Source: an uncultured Tenacibaculum sp. (GTDB lineage: Bacteria; Bacteroidota; Bacteroidia; Flavobacteriales; Flavobacteriaceae). Taken from it: a stretch of DNA of 34,695 nt. Positions 17,161 to 26,007 of the stretch are shown piece after piece (within the stretch, counting starts at the first letter, position 1; every line of letters starts with the position of its first letter). Under the pieces are notes generated by a model. The model saw nothing but the letters and a program-made list of their open reading frames with translations, was not told where the DNA came from and did not search any database. The position numbers were made by a program, and so were the translations under genes. The stretch spans positions 1-34,695 of the forward strand of contig CAKZVD010000019.1 of NCBI GenBank assembly GCA_937922085.1, written 5' to 3'.

Positions 17161-17829
17161 ATGTACGCAATCGTAGAGATAGCAGGGCAGCAGTTTAAAG
17201 TAGCAAAAGACCAAAAAGTATATGTTCACCGTTTACCAGAATCTGAAGGTTCTAAGGTAACTTTTGATAAGGTAATGCTTATCGAAGATGGTGGAAAAGT
17301 AACTATTGGCGCCCCAGCTATAAAAGGTGCAGGAGTAACTGCAAAAATTTTAGGTCACTTAAAAGGTGATAAAGTAATCGTTTTCAAGAAGAAAAGAAGA
17401 AAAGGTTACAAAAAGAAAAATGGTCACCGTCAGTATTTAAGTGAGATTCAAATAGAGAGTATCGCTACTTCTGGTGTAAAAGCTACTAAAAAAGCTGAAC
17501 CAAAAGCAAAAGCAGAGCCTAAAGTTGAAGTTGCAAAAACAGAAACTAAAAAAGCTGCTCCTAAAAAGTCAACTTCTAAAAAAGGGGATGATTTAAAGAA
17601 AATTGAAGGAATTGGACCTAAGATTGCTGAAACTTTAGCAGCTGCAGGAATTTCTACATTTGCTGAATTAGCGAAAGCTGAACCAGTTAAAATTTCTGAA
17701 ATCATTGCTAATGTTCGTGGAAATCATGTAACAGATACTTGGCCAAAGCAAGCTGAATTAGCTGCTAATGGTAAGTGGGATGAATTAAAAGAATGGCAAG
17801 ATAAGTTAGACGGAGGAGTTGAAAAATAA
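17161..17829 (+). CDS. rplU: Ribosomal protein L21 with C-terminal helix-hairpin-helix extension
   Basis: A 222-residue L21, about twice the usual ~103. Residues 1-102 are the ribosomal domain (M-Y-A-I-V-E-I-A-G-Q-Q-F-K-V start, GHLKGDKVIVFKKKRRKGYKKKNGHRQ with the rRNA-binding basic patch). Residues 103-142 are a Lys/Ala/Pro/Glu linker. Residues 143-222 hold DDLKKIEGIGPKIAETLAAAG, a helix-hairpin-helix of the kind found in DNA/RNA-binding proteins, then a second helical segment ending LDGGVEK. Lengthened L21 proteins are known in Bacteroidota, but the extension has no role I can name. It is encoded with rpmA, 37 bp apart. Confidence 0.97.
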   Translation: MYAIVEIAGQQFKVAKDQKVYVHRLPESEGSKVTFDKVMLIEDGGKVTIGAPAIKGAGVTAKILGHLKGDKVIVFKKKRRKGYKKKNGHRQYLSEIQIESIATSGVKATKKAEPKAKAEPKVEVAKTETKKAAPKKSTSKKGDDLKKIEGIGPKIAETLAAAGISTFAELAKAEPVKISEIIANVRGNHVTDTWPKQAELAANGKWDELKEWQDKLDGGVEK

Positions 17830-17866
17830 ATCCGTAAAGTTTAACCTATAAAAAAACTCAATACAA

Positions 17867-18127
17867 ATGGCTCATAAAAAAGGTGTCGGTAGTTCGAAAA
17901 ACGGTCGTGAATCGGAATCGAAACGTTTAGGTGTTAAAATTTTTGGAGGACAAGCTGCTATAGCAGGTAATATTATTGTTCGTCAAAGAGGAACTCAACA
18001 CAACCCTGGTGAAAATGTTTACATGGGTAAAGATCATACTTTACACGCTAAAGTTGATGGTCTTGTTAAGTTTCAAAAAAAGAGAGACAATAGATCTTAT
18101 GTTTCTATAGTTCCTTTTGAAGCATAA
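17867..18127 (+). CDS. rpmA: Ribosomal protein L27
   Basis: An 86-residue L27. It starts [20 protein letters not shown] directly, without the N-terminal presequence that Firmicutes cleave. It has the conserved [17 protein letters not shown] and [15 protein letters not shown] motifs. Its basic N-terminal tail reaches the peptidyl-transferase centre of the 50S subunit. It is co-transcribed with rplU and followed by a strong terminator. Confidence 0.98.
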   Translation: MAHKKGVGSSKNGRESESKRLGVKIFGGQAAIAGNIIVRQRGTQHNPGENVYMGKDHTLHAKVDGLVKFQKKRDNRSYVSIVPFEA

Positions 18128-18155
18128 AAAATATTTAATATTTTTATACAAAATT

Positions 18156-18184
18156 AAAACGCTCAATCTAAGATTGAGCGTTTT
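18156..18184 (+). terminator. Terminator of rplU-rpmA
   Basis: An inverted repeat (AAAACGCTCAATC / GATTGAGCGTTTT) about 30 bp after the rpmA stop is followed by a T run (TTTTTCTTT). The following 18190-18322 is featureless AT-rich DNA between convergent genes. Confidence 0.88.
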
Positions 18185-18322
18185 TCTTTATTGGGGATTA
18201 TTAAATTAAGAGAATATAAATTATTAATCTACTTTGTAAACGTACTTTTTTTAAAACACAATTCAAAAAAAATTAACACTAATTTTACAATTTATTAACA
18301 AATGTAAATAAAACTATAACTT

Positions 18323-18985
18323 TTAAACAATTCCTTTCCATTCATTATAAAACTCTTCTAAATACTTCTCCATAAAATCATGCCTCTTTTCTGCTATCTT
18401 TTTTCCCGTACTTGTATTCATTTTATCTTTTAACAACAATAATTTTTCATAAAAATGATTAATAGTAGGTGCTGTAGATTTTTTATACTCTTCTTTTGTC
18501 ATATTTAAATTAGGAAGAATATTAGGATCATAAATTAATCTATTTTTAAACCCACCATAGTTAAAACAACGCGCAATACCAATAGCTCCAATCGCATCTA
18601 AACGATCTGCATCTTGAATAACATCTAATTCTAAAGAAGTAAACTCTTTTTTAAAATTACCTCCTTTATATGAAATGTTTTTGATAATATTTTGAACATG
18701 AACAATGGTTTCTTCATCTACCATTTGAGACTCTAAAAATTCTTTTGCTTTTCTAGGACCTACAGACTCATCTCCGTTATAAAACTTACTATCTGCTATA
18801 TCATGTAATAAAGCTCCTAAAGCAACCATAAATTCATCTACATTAGCTTCTCCTTTTGCTATATTTATAGCATTTCTATAAACTCTTTCAACATGAAAAA
18901 AATCATGACCGCCTTCTGCACCTTTAAGCGTTTCTTTAACAAACAAAATTGTATTTTCTATTACTTGTGTTTTATTCATATTCAA
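18323..18985 (-). CDS. HD-domain phosphohydrolase (YedJ-like)
   Basis: A 220-residue cytoplasmic protein with a metal-dependent HD domain. His31 is in GGHDFFHVERV, His61-Asp62 in GALLHDIADSKF, and the distal Asp in IQDADRLDAIGAIGIAR (Asp125/Asp127). That last block is characteristic of the YedJ/uncharacterised HD hydrolase family. The likely reaction is hydrolysis of a phosphate ester such as a nucleotide, but the substrate is unknown. It lies downstream of asd on the same strand with a strong terminator-like palindrome between, so it may depend on its own promoter. Two ATG codons (M1 and M3) are possible starts. Confidence 0.9.
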   Translation of the reverse strand: MNMNKTQVIENTILFVKETLKGAEGGHDFFHVERVYRNAINIAKGEANVDEFMVALGALLHDIADSKFYNGDESVGPRKAKEFLESQMVDEETIVHVQNIIKNISYKGGNFKKEFTSLELDVIQDADRLDAIGAIGIARCFNYGGFKNRLIYDPNILPNLNMTKEEYKKSTAPTINHFYEKLLLLKDKMNTSTGKKIAEKRHDFMEKYLEEFYNEWKGIV

Positions 18986-18986
18986 A

Positions 18987-19022
18987 AATAAAAAATCCTG
19001 CTATATAGCAGGATTTTTTATT
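18987..19022 (-). terminator. Terminator after asd (36-bp perfect palindrome)
   Basis: A perfect 36-bp palindrome centred at 19004/19005 has a GC core (TCCTGC...GCAGGA) flanked by A and T runs. It starts 20 bp beyond the asd stop and ends just before the HD-gene start. The layout is that of an intrinsic terminator working on either strand. Confidence 0.85.
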
Positions 19023-19041
19023 CAGTAAATATTCATTTTTC

Positions 19042-20049
19042 TTATACTGAAACTATATTTTTTATCAAGTTATTTGAGGTTAAATATTCTGCTATTTGAA
19101 TCGCATTAGTAGCTGCTCCTTTTCTTAAATTATCAGACACCACCCATAGATTTAAAGAATTCGCCTGCGACAAATCTCTTCTTATTCTACCTACAAAAAC
19201 ATCATCTTTACCTTGTGCATAAAATGGCATTGGGTATACATCTTTTTCTATATCATCTTGAACAACAACTCCTGAAGTTTCCGATAAAACTTTTCGAACT
19301 TCTTCTATTTCAAAATCATTTTCAAACTCAATATTTACAGATTCAGAATGCCCTCCTACCACTGGTATTCTAACCGCTGTTGCTGTTATACCTATTGTAG
19401 CATCACTTAAAATTTTATGTGTTTCTCTAACTAATTTCAATTCTTCTTTTGTATAACCTGCTTCTTCAAAAACATCACAATGCGGCAATGCATTTCTATG
19501 AATTTGATGAGGATACACTTTTACATCTTCTATTCCTTGATACTCATTTTCTAATTGCTCTACAGCTTTAACACCTGTACCAGTAATTGATTGATAGGTA
19601 GAAATTACCAACCTCTTCATTGCATACTTTCTATGAAGTGGTGCTAATGCCATCACTAATTGTATCGTAGAACAATTCGGATTCGCAATAATTTTGTCTT
19701 CTTCAGTTAATTCAGAAGCATTTATCTCTGGCACTATCAACTTCTTATTCAGATCCATTCTCCAAGCCGAAGAATTGTCTATTACTGTTGTTCCTACTTC
19801 TGCAAATTTCGGAGCCCATTCTAACGAAGTACTTCCCCCTGCAGAAAACAAAGCAATATCTGGTCTCATACCAACCGCTGTTTCTAAACCAACTACTTTA
19901 TATGAAGTTCCTTTAAAAGACAATTCTTTTCCTACAGAACGTTCTGAAGCAACTAAAATTAGTTCGCTTATTGGAAAATTACGTTCTTCTAAAACCTGTA
20001 ACATCACGTTACCTACCATTCCTGTTGCACCAACTACTGCTACTTTCAT
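19042..20049 (-). CDS. asd: Aspartate-semialdehyde dehydrogenase
   Basis: A 335-residue enzyme that reduces aspartyl-4-phosphate to aspartate semialdehyde with NADPH, feeding lysine/diaminopimelate, threonine and methionine synthesis. The NADP-binding G-A-T-G-M-V-G loop is at 7-13. The SAGGSTS loop is near 69-75. Catalytic Cys126 is in IANPNCSTIQL, with YQSITGTGVKAVEQL, and catalytic His234 is in RIPVVGGHSESVNIEF. The length is typical of the bacterial class. It stands alone and is divergent from trhO across a 176-bp AT-rich gap in which I see no clear minus-strand promoter. Confidence 0.97.
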   Translation of the reverse strand: MKVAVVGATGMVGNVMLQVLEERNFPISELILVASERSVGKELSFKGTSYKVVGLETAVGMRPDIALFSAGGSTSLEWAPKFAEVGTTVIDNSSAWRMDLNKKLIVPEINASELTEEDKIIANPNCSTIQLVMALAPLHRKYAMKRLVISTYQSITGTGVKAVEQLENEYQGIEDVKVYPHQIHRNALPHCDVFEEAGYTKEELKLVRETHKILSDATIGITATAVRIPVVGGHSESVNIEFENDFEIEEVRKVLSETSGVVVQDDIEKDVYPMPFYAQGKDDVFVGRIRRDLSQANSLNLWVVSDNLRKGAATNAIQIAEYLTSNNLIKNIVSV

Positions 20050-20181
20050 AATCGATTTATTTTAAATTTATACATACAAAGTTCAGTAAAAAAACTCAAT
20101 TATTTTTTTTGAAATTAAAATATATTACAATTTGTTTAAATTCAAACAAATTGTTTTACTTCTATTAAAATCTAAAATGAG

Positions 20182-20189
20182 TACATTTG
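20182..20189 (+). promoter_or_regulatory. -7 promoter element of trhO
   Basis: TACATTTG followed by C is an exact TAnnTTTG match. Transcription from about 20195 would leave almost no leader for the ATG at 20202 but about 30 nt for the ATG at 20226, which supports the latter start. Confidence 0.6.
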
Positions 20190-20225
20190 CAAAATTAAAT
20201 AATGTTTAACTTAAAAAGGTATAGC

Positions 20226-21257
20226 ATGCAACTGTACAACAAGTTAAGCGCTGAAGAACGCGCTAAATTAATTGATGAAGCTGGAAAAGACCGCCTCACA
20301 ATCTCATTCTATCAATATTTCAAGATAGAAAACCCTCAACTTTTCAGAGATAAATTATTCATTGAATGGAATAGCTTAGAAGTTTTAGGTAGAACCTATG
20401 TTTCCTCTGAAGGAATAAATGCTCAAATTTCTGTTCCTGCTGAAAATTTTACTACTTTAAAAGAACAACTTGATAGTATTTCTTTTCTAAAAGACATACG
20501 ATTGAATGTTGCTATTGAACAACACAACAAGTCTTTTTTAAAACTAAAAGTTAAGGTTAGAAACAAAATAGTAGCCGATGGTTTAAATGATGACACCTTT
20601 GATGTAACAAATAAAGGCGTTCATTTATCTGCTATTGAGTTTAATAAAATGTTAGACGACCCTAATACTGTTTGTGTAGATATGCGCAACCATTATGAGA
20701 GTGAAATTGGTCATTTTAAAGGCGCTTTAACACCAGATGTTGATACTTTTAGAGATTCTTTAGATATTATTGAAGAGGATTTAAAGAATCATAAAGAAGA
20801 CAAAAATCTTTTAATGTACTGTACTGGTGGTATTCGTTGTGAAAAAGCTTCTGCTTACTATAAACATAAAGGCTTTAAGAATGTTTTTCAATTAGAAGGT
20901 GGTATTATTGAATATACAAGACAAGTAAAATCTGAAAGTTTAGAAAACAAATTTCTAGGTAAAAATTTTGTTTTCGATCACAGAAAAGCAGAAAGAATTT
21001 CTGATGATGTAGTTTCTAATTGTCATCAATGTGGTAAACCTTGTGATACTCATGTAAATTGCGCCAATGAAGGTTGTCACCTTTTATTTATTCAATGTGA
21101 TGAATGTGCTGAAAGAACAGAAAATACTTGCTCTGCTGAATGTCAAGAAATAATTCAATTACCCTTTGAAGAACAAAAGGAGCTTAGAAAAGGTAAACAC
21201 GCAAGTAATAAAATTTTTAAGAAAGGTCGTTCAGAAAAACTGAAGTATAAAAAATAA
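20226..21257 (+). CDS. trhO: tRNA uridine-34 hydroxylase TrhO (rhodanese-like)
   Basis: A 343-residue protein that uses O2 to hydroxylate U34 of certain tRNAs, the first step toward 5-(carboxy)methoxyuridine. I chose ATG 20226 because MQLYNKLSAEERAKLIDEAG is the usual family beginning; ATG 20202 would add eight residues. The N-terminal ferredoxin-like domain (about 25-120) contains RTYVSSEGINAQISVP. The rhodanese domain (about 135-240) has VDMRNHYESEIGHFKGA and active-site Cys199 in MYCTGGIRCEKA. The C-terminal region is Cys-rich (CHQCG, CANEGC, CDEC), probably zinc-binding. It is followed by a terminator and then dinB. Confidence 0.94.
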   Translation: MQLYNKLSAEERAKLIDEAGKDRLTISFYQYFKIENPQLFRDKLFIEWNSLEVLGRTYVSSEGINAQISVPAENFTTLKEQLDSISFLKDIRLNVAIEQHNKSFLKLKVKVRNKIVADGLNDDTFDVTNKGVHLSAIEFNKMLDDPNTVCVDMRNHYESEIGHFKGALTPDVDTFRDSLDIIEEDLKNHKEDKNLLMYCTGGIRCEKASAYYKHKGFKNVFQLEGGIIEYTRQVKSESLENKFLGKNFVFDHRKAERISDDVVSNCHQCGKPCDTHVNCANEGCHLLFIQCDECAERTENTCSAECQEIIQLPFEEQKELRKGKHASNKIFKKGRSEKLKYKK

Positions 21258-21280
21258 AAATCTAATTAAATAGAAATTAC

Positions 21281-21304
21281 AAGCTCTCTTTCGAGAGCTT
21301 TTTT
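21281..21304 (+). terminator. Terminator of trhO
   Basis: AAGCTCTC and GAGAGCTT form an 8-bp stem with a TTTC loop, followed by TTTT. It lies 24 bp after the trhO stop and 12 bp before dinB, so dinB is likely to have reduced read-through. Confidence 0.85.
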
Positions 21305-21316
21305 AAATTTTATAGT

Positions 21317-22399
21317 ATGGATTTAAAACCTCCTTTTCGTAAAATTATTCATGTAGATATGGACGCTTTTTATGCATCGGTAGAGCAACTAGATAATCCT
21401 GAATTAAGAAACAAACCATTGGCAGTAGGAGGAAGTAGTGTTAGAGGGGTTGTTTCTGCTGCAAGTTATGAAGCAAGGAAATTTGGTGTTCGCTCTGCAA
21501 TGAGTGGTGTTTTAGCAAGAAAAAAATGCCCTCATTTAATTTTTGTAAAACCAAGGTTTTCGAGATATAAAGAAATATCTTCTAAAATTAGACAAATCTT
21601 TTATGACTATACAGATTTAGTTGAACCTCTTTCTTTAGATGAGGCTTATTTAGATGTTACTGAAAATAAAAAAGGAAACACCTCTGCTAGTTTAATTGCT
21701 CAAGAAATAAGAGATAGAATTTGGAATGAATTAGAATTAAGAGCTTCTGCAGGAATTTCAATTAACAAATTTATAGCCAAAGTTGCTTCAGACATCAACA
21801 AACCTAATGGTCAGAAAACTATTAACCCCGAAGAAGTTATTTCTTTTTTAGAAGAATTATCTGTAACCAAATTTTACGGCGTAGGAAAAGTAACAGCTGC
21901 TAAAATGCATAATAATGGAATTTTTAATGGCTCGGACTTAAAACAAAAATCGCTTGAAGAACTAGTTACTCTTTTTGGCAAATCTGGTAACCATTATTAC
22001 AATATTGTAAGAGGTATTCATCTTAGTGAAGTAAAACCAAATAGAGTTCGAAAATCAATTGCTGCAGAACGAACTTTTATTGAGAATCTTTCTTCTGAAA
22101 TTTTCATGTTAGACAAACTTAAAAATATTGCTGAAGAACTTGAAAACAGAATGGAGAAATTAAATGCAAAGGGTAAAACAATTACTTTAAAAATAAAGTA
22201 TAGTGATTTTACACAACAAACACGTAGTAAAACACTGTCATACTTTGTTCAAAAACAAAATGAGTTTTTTCCTGTTATTGAAGAATTATTATTACAAGAA
22301 AATTTAAAAAACTCTGTTCGATTGTTAGGTATCTCTTTTAGCAATTTAAATACTGAGACTAAAAAACCTATTTGGGTTCAATTACAATTTGAATTTTAA
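21317..22399 (+). CDS. dinB: DNA polymerase IV (Y-family)
   Basis: A 360-residue translesion polymerase. The palm metal ligands are Asp14 in IIHVDMDAFYASVE and Asp108-Glu109 in PLSLDEAYLDVT. The fingers contain GVVSAASYEARKFGVRSAM with the conserved Tyr/Arg. The thumb helix-hairpin-helix is VTKFYGVGKVTAAKM. The little-finger domain spans about 245-355. The length is normal. The C-terminal LQFEF could act as a beta-clamp-binding peptide, which is inference. Its TAA overlaps the stop of the convergent histidine kinase gene. I see no LexA-type box, as expected in Bacteroidota. Confidence 0.96.
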   Translation: MDLKPPFRKIIHVDMDAFYASVEQLDNPELRNKPLAVGGSSVRGVVSAASYEARKFGVRSAMSGVLARKKCPHLIFVKPRFSRYKEISSKIRQIFYDYTDLVEPLSLDEAYLDVTENKKGNTSASLIAQEIRDRIWNELELRASAGISINKFIAKVASDINKPNGQKTINPEEVISFLEELSVTKFYGVGKVTAAKMHNNGIFNGSDLKQKSLEELVTLFGKSGNHYYNIVRGIHLSEVKPNRVRKSIAAERTFIENLSSEIFMLDKLKNIAEELENRMEKLNAKGKTITLKIKYSDFTQQTRSKTLSYFVQKQNEFFPVIEELLLQENLKNSVRLLGISFSNLNTETKKPIWVQLQFEF

Positions 22400-24333
22400 G
22401 ATAATGGTATCTTTATAGAAACTTTTGTTCCTGCTGGCGTATTATCTTCATTCTTTAAATCGTGATAAACTAATTCAAATTCTTCTTCGTAATCGTCTGA
22501 AAAAGTTTTTAATCTTTCTTTAGTTAACTCTATTCCTACCGATTTTCTTTTTAATGACTTTCCTTCTTTTATTTTTGCTGCCGCGCTTCTACCTATTCCA
22601 TTATCAGCAATAGTAACTTCAACAATATTCTCAGATACTTTACTTGCAGATAGTATTATTTCTTTATTTTCTTCTTTAGAAGACAACCCATGCCAAATAG
22701 CATTTTCAATAAAAGGCTGTAAAATTAAAGGCGGCACCTTTATGGTATCTGTATTTAAATCGGGATCAACATCTACACTATATTTAATTTCATTAGAGAA
22801 TCGTATGTTTTCAATACTCATATACAAACCCATAGTTGCTATTTCTTCTTTTAAACTAACTTCTTTTACTTTAGAAACATCTAAAATATTACGTATTAAT
22901 TTAGAGAACTTATTTAAATAGTATACAGCTTGCTTTTGATCGTTATTTATAATATATAATTTAATAGAATTTAAAGCATTAAACAAAAAATGCGGATTCA
23001 TTTGTGTTTGTAACGCTTGCTGTTCTAATAACAATACTGTTTTATCATTATTAATAAGTTTTTGACGATATATAGAATACAAGGCAATACTTAATAAAGC
23101 AATTGTAATTAATGTTATAATTAAAATATTTCTATTTTTTAAAAACAATAATGATTCAATTTTTGATTGACTTTCTAGATAATCAATTTCATTACGTTTA
23201 GATTGCATATTGTGTTTAGAAATAAGATTGCTTACATACGAAATGTTTTTTTCATCAAGTGTCTTTTTTTCTAACTGCGATGCTTGCTTATAAAAGTTAT
23301 GAGATTTTTGTAAATCTTCAGTATTTTCATAAAGTTCTGACAGTAAGTAAAGGCTTCTAATCTCATTTTTCTTATTCTCAAATCCACTAGAAATTTTCAA
23401 TCCTTCCTTTAATGTTTCTTCTGCTTCTTTATATTTTTCAACTTTTAATTGCGCACAACCTAAATTATTATAAGTTCTTGCTAAATAATATTTATTACTA
23501 TAATCAATAGCTTCTGGCAAAACACTTTCCATAATATCCAATGCTTTTTCATAATTTCTTTTTTTTATATGAACACTGGCAATACTATTTTCACAAATTA
23601 TCTTCCCTACCTTAGAATCTATTTCTTCATCAAACTTTAATGCTTTTTTATAATTCTCTAACGCTTCATCTAACAACAAAAGATTCTCTTGTGCAAAACC
23701 TATATTTTGATAATTAATAGCTAAACCTCTTTTATCTTGAAGCTCTTTTTGAATTTGAATAGATTTTTCAAATTGTTGCAAGGCTAAATCATACTGTCTA
23801 AGCGCCAAATATATATTTCCTATACTATTTTCAGAAATACTAATGCTTTTTTTATTACTTATTGAAGGTTTTTTTATTCTACGTGCCATCGTCAAGGCTG
23901 TCTGATGATAATTCAAAGCATTTCTAACATCTCCTTGTCTTCTGTAAGCAACACCTATCATATTTAATGATAATAACTCAACATCTAAATTTTTAATCAC
24001 CTTAGACAATTTCAGAGCCTCTTTATGATATTTTATTGATTTTTTATTGTCTGATTTCTTCCTAAAGAAGCTTCCTAAACTATTTGCTGCGAAAAGCTGA
24101 CCTGTTATATACTTTTTCTTAAGACTCCTCTCATATAGCTTATAATAATCTTCCTCTGTAAACTTATTTCTTCTATTTGCATAAAATAAAGAATCAAGAC
24201 TAAAATAATCATCCGTTTTTAAACGAATAACTTCTTCTATAAGATTCTCTTTAATTTTCGTGCTCTCTTCTTGTGAAAAAATTAAAAAATTAAAATGAAT
24301 TAAAAAACAAAAAACAAGTCCTCTTACCATCAT
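22396..24333 (-). CDS. TPR-containing sensor histidine kinase (LytS-like)
   Basis: A 645-residue sensor. A signal peptide is at 1-20. Periplasmic TPR repeats cover about 80-355 (repeated N-x-x-G-x-x-Y, Y-x-x-A-L-x-x-x-x-x-A-L). A coiled-coil stretch follows near 360-398, with one membrane helix at about 402-422. The kinase core is of the His_kinase (PF06580) type: His448 in QMNPHFLFNALNSI, N-box Asn544 in LQPFIENAIWHGL, and G-box IADNGIGRS (577-583). It autophosphorylates and passes phosphate to the LytTR regulator encoded immediately upstream. The ATG directly abuts that gene's TAA, so the two are coupled. The signal sensed is unknown. Confidence 0.94.
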   Translation of the reverse strand: MMVRGLVFCFLIHFNFLIFSQEESTKIKENLIEEVIRLKTDDYFSLDSLFYANRRNKFTEEDYYKLYERSLKKKYITGQLFAANSLGSFFRKKSDNKKSIKYHKEALKLSKVIKNLDVELLSLNMIGVAYRRQGDVRNALNYHQTALTMARRIKKPSISNKKSISISENSIGNIYLALRQYDLALQQFEKSIQIQKELQDKRGLAINYQNIGFAQENLLLLDEALENYKKALKFDEEIDSKVGKIICENSIASVHIKKRNYEKALDIMESVLPEAIDYSNKYYLARTYNNLGCAQLKVEKYKEAEETLKEGLKISSGFENKKNEIRSLYLLSELYENTEDLQKSHNFYKQASQLEKKTLDEKNISYVSNLISKHNMQSKRNEIDYLESQSKIESLLFLKNRNILIITLITIALLSIALYSIYRQKLINNDKTVLLLEQQALQTQMNPHFLFNALNSIKLYIINNDQKQAVYYLNKFSKLIRNILDVSKVKEVSLKEEIATMGLYMSIENIRFSNEIKYSVDVDPDLNTDTIKVPPLILQPFIENAIWHGLSSKEENKEIILSASKVSENIVEVTIADNGIGRSAAAKIKEGKSLKRKSVGIELTKERLKTFSDDYEEEFELVYHDLKNEDNTPAGTKVSIKIPLS

Positions 24334-25077
24334 TTAAAACTTATCTAAAAATTCTGATTTTCGTTGTCTAGATACAGGAATTTTATGATTCATTTCTAAA
24401 ATCACATAACCATCCGTCTTGTAATATTCTTTTACTTTATTAAGGTTTATGATATACGAATTGTGTATTCTAAAAAATTGATTATCTGGTAGCAGATGAT
24501 TAACTTCTTTTAATTTTTTAGTTACAACTATTTTTTTATTATCTGTAGTATGAATTGAACTATAATTCCCATCCGACTCTACACAAAGTATCTCTTGAGG
24601 CTTTAAAAATATTAACCTTCCATCTGCATTAATGATTATTTTTTTCTCTTCTAATCTTTGATTAAAGCTAAACAGTATTTTCTCAAACTTAACATTTGTA
24701 TCTACATCAGAAACTCGTTTGGCAAACTTAGATATTTTTTTTAGAGACTGCTCTAAATCATCGGTGTCTACTGGTTTTAATAAATAATCTATAGCTTCTT
24801 TTTTCAAAGCTTTAATAGCATATTCATTATAAGCTGTAGTTATTACAATCGCAAAATCTTTTCTAGGAAGTTTTTCTATAAACTGAAAACCGTCCATAGT
24901 TGGCATTTCTATATCTAAAAACAAACAATCAATTTTATTTTTGTCAATAAAATCTAATGCTTTCTGCGGATTAGAAAAGGTAGCAAGTATTTCAACTTCA
25001 TCGTTAAAATTAGAAAGCTCCCAAGATAAGCTCTTAATAGCTTTATCCTCATCATCGACTATAATAGCTTTTAACAT
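24334..25077 (-). CDS. LytTR-family response regulator
   Basis: A 247-residue transcription factor. The receiver domain (1-120) has the acidic pocket at residues 8-10 (IIVDDED), phospho-acceptor Asp55 in CLFLDIEMPTMDG, Thr80/Thr81 and Lys101 in DYLLKPVD. The LytTR DNA-binding domain (about 145-247) has IFLKPQEILCVESDGNYSSI and FFRIHNSYIINLNKV. It is first in a two-gene operon with its TPR kinase. Targets are unknown. The upstream gap 25078-25188 contains long A/T runs, and no TAnnTTTG element is evident. Confidence 0.96.
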   Translation of the reverse strand: MLKAIIVDDEDKAIKSLSWELSNFNDEVEILATFSNPQKALDFIDKNKIDCLFLDIEMPTMDGFQFIEKLPRKDFAIVITTAYNEYAIKALKKEAIDYLLKPVDTDDLEQSLKKISKFAKRVSDVDTNVKFEKILFSFNQRLEEKKIIINADGRLIFLKPQEILCVESDGNYSSIHTTDNKKIVVTKKLKEVNHLLPDNQFFRIHNSYIINLNKVKEYYKTDGYVILEMNHKIPVSRQRKSEFLDKF

Positions 25078-25185
25078 GATAAATAGTTATTTTTTGCAAT
25101 TTATACAAAAAAAACAACCATTCACACAAAAAAAAATATTTTTTTGTTAAACTTATTAAGAACAAGTAATTTTTACTATAATTCA

Positions 25186-25217
25186 AAAAAAAAGCCAGAA
25201 TAAAATTCTGGCTTTTT
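25186..25217 (-). terminator. Terminator after the enoyl-CoA hydratase gene
   Basis: GCCAGAAT and ATTCTGGC pair with an AAA loop and are extended by A and T runs on both sides (13-bp stem in all). It begins 5 bp past the stop and ends the holB-to-hydratase operon on the minus strand. Confidence 0.9.
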
Positions 25218-25221
25218 AAAA

Positions 25222-26004
25222 TTATTTATTTGGAAAATCTGGTTTCCTTTTTTCAAGAAAAGCAGTTGTTCCTTCTTTAAAATCTTCGGTTCCAAAACAA
25301 TCACCAAATTCATTAATTTCAGATTTATATCCATCTACTCCATCAACAAAACCAGAATTAATAGCTTTAATTGCTTTACCAATAGCTACTGATGAGTTTC
25401 TTACTATTTTACTTGCTATTTTTTCACCTAACGGTATTAATTCTTCTTGAGGCACTACATAATTTACCAACCCATATTCTTTAGCTTCTTCTGCATTTAT
25501 CATTCCTGCCGTCATTACTAACTCCATTGCTTTACCTTTTCCTATTAACTGAGGTAACCTTTGTGTTCCTCCATATCCAGGAATTACTCCTAAAGAAGTT
25601 TCAGGAAGCCCCATTCTTGCATTATCAGATGCAATTCTAAAATGACAAGACATTGCCAATTCTAAACCTCCTCCTAAAGCAAAACCATTTACCAACGCTA
25701 TAACTGGCGTTGTTAAATTTTCAACAAAGTCAAATAATAATTCTTGCCCTTTAGCAGCTAACTTACCACCTTCATTCACAGAAAAATGAGCAAATTCAGA
25801 AATATCTGCACCTGCTACAAAAGCTTTCTCTCCACTTCCTGTTAGTAAAATAACTTTTACTGATTGATCTTTATTTAACTTTTGAAAAGCACTATGAAGC
25901 TCCTCAATAGTTGCTTTATTTAAAGCATTCAGTTTTTTAGGTCTATTAATAACTACTTTCGCTAAATAGTCATTCTGTTCTATTAAGATATTTTCGAAAT
26001 CCAT
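25222..26004 (-). CDS. Enoyl-CoA hydratase/isomerase family protein
   Basis: A 260-residue crotonase-fold enzyme. The oxyanion-hole segments are AFVAGADISEF (61-71) and NGFALGGGLELAMSCHFR. Both catalytic glutamates are present: Glu115 in GGLELAMSC and Glu135 in GLPETSLGVIPGYGGTQRL. This supports true hydratase activity on trans-2-enoyl-CoA (short-chain, crotonase-like), rather than a family member lacking one Glu. The end ...FLEKRKPDFPNK is usual for the family. It is the last gene of an operon with a histidine kinase (3 bp upstream) and otherwise has no beta-oxidation partners nearby. Confidence 0.93.
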   Translation of the reverse strand: MDFENILIEQNDYLAKVVINRPKKLNALNKATIEELHSAFQKLNKDQSVKVILLTGSGEKAFVAGADISEFAHFSVNEGGKLAAKGQELLFDFVENLTTPVIALVNGFALGGGLELAMSCHFRIASDNARMGLPETSLGVIPGYGGTQRLPQLIGKGKAMELVMTAGMINAEEAKEYGLVNYVVPQEELIPLGEKIASKIVRNSSVAIGKAIKAINSGFVDGVDGYKSEINEFGDCFGTEDFKEGTTAFLEKRKPDFPNK

Positions 26005-26007
26005 TGG

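Noticed and set aside
17448..17705. 85-codon frame opposite the rplU linker
   Set aside because: It is an Ala/Ser-rich artefact of the Lys/Ala/Glu repeat on the coding strand.
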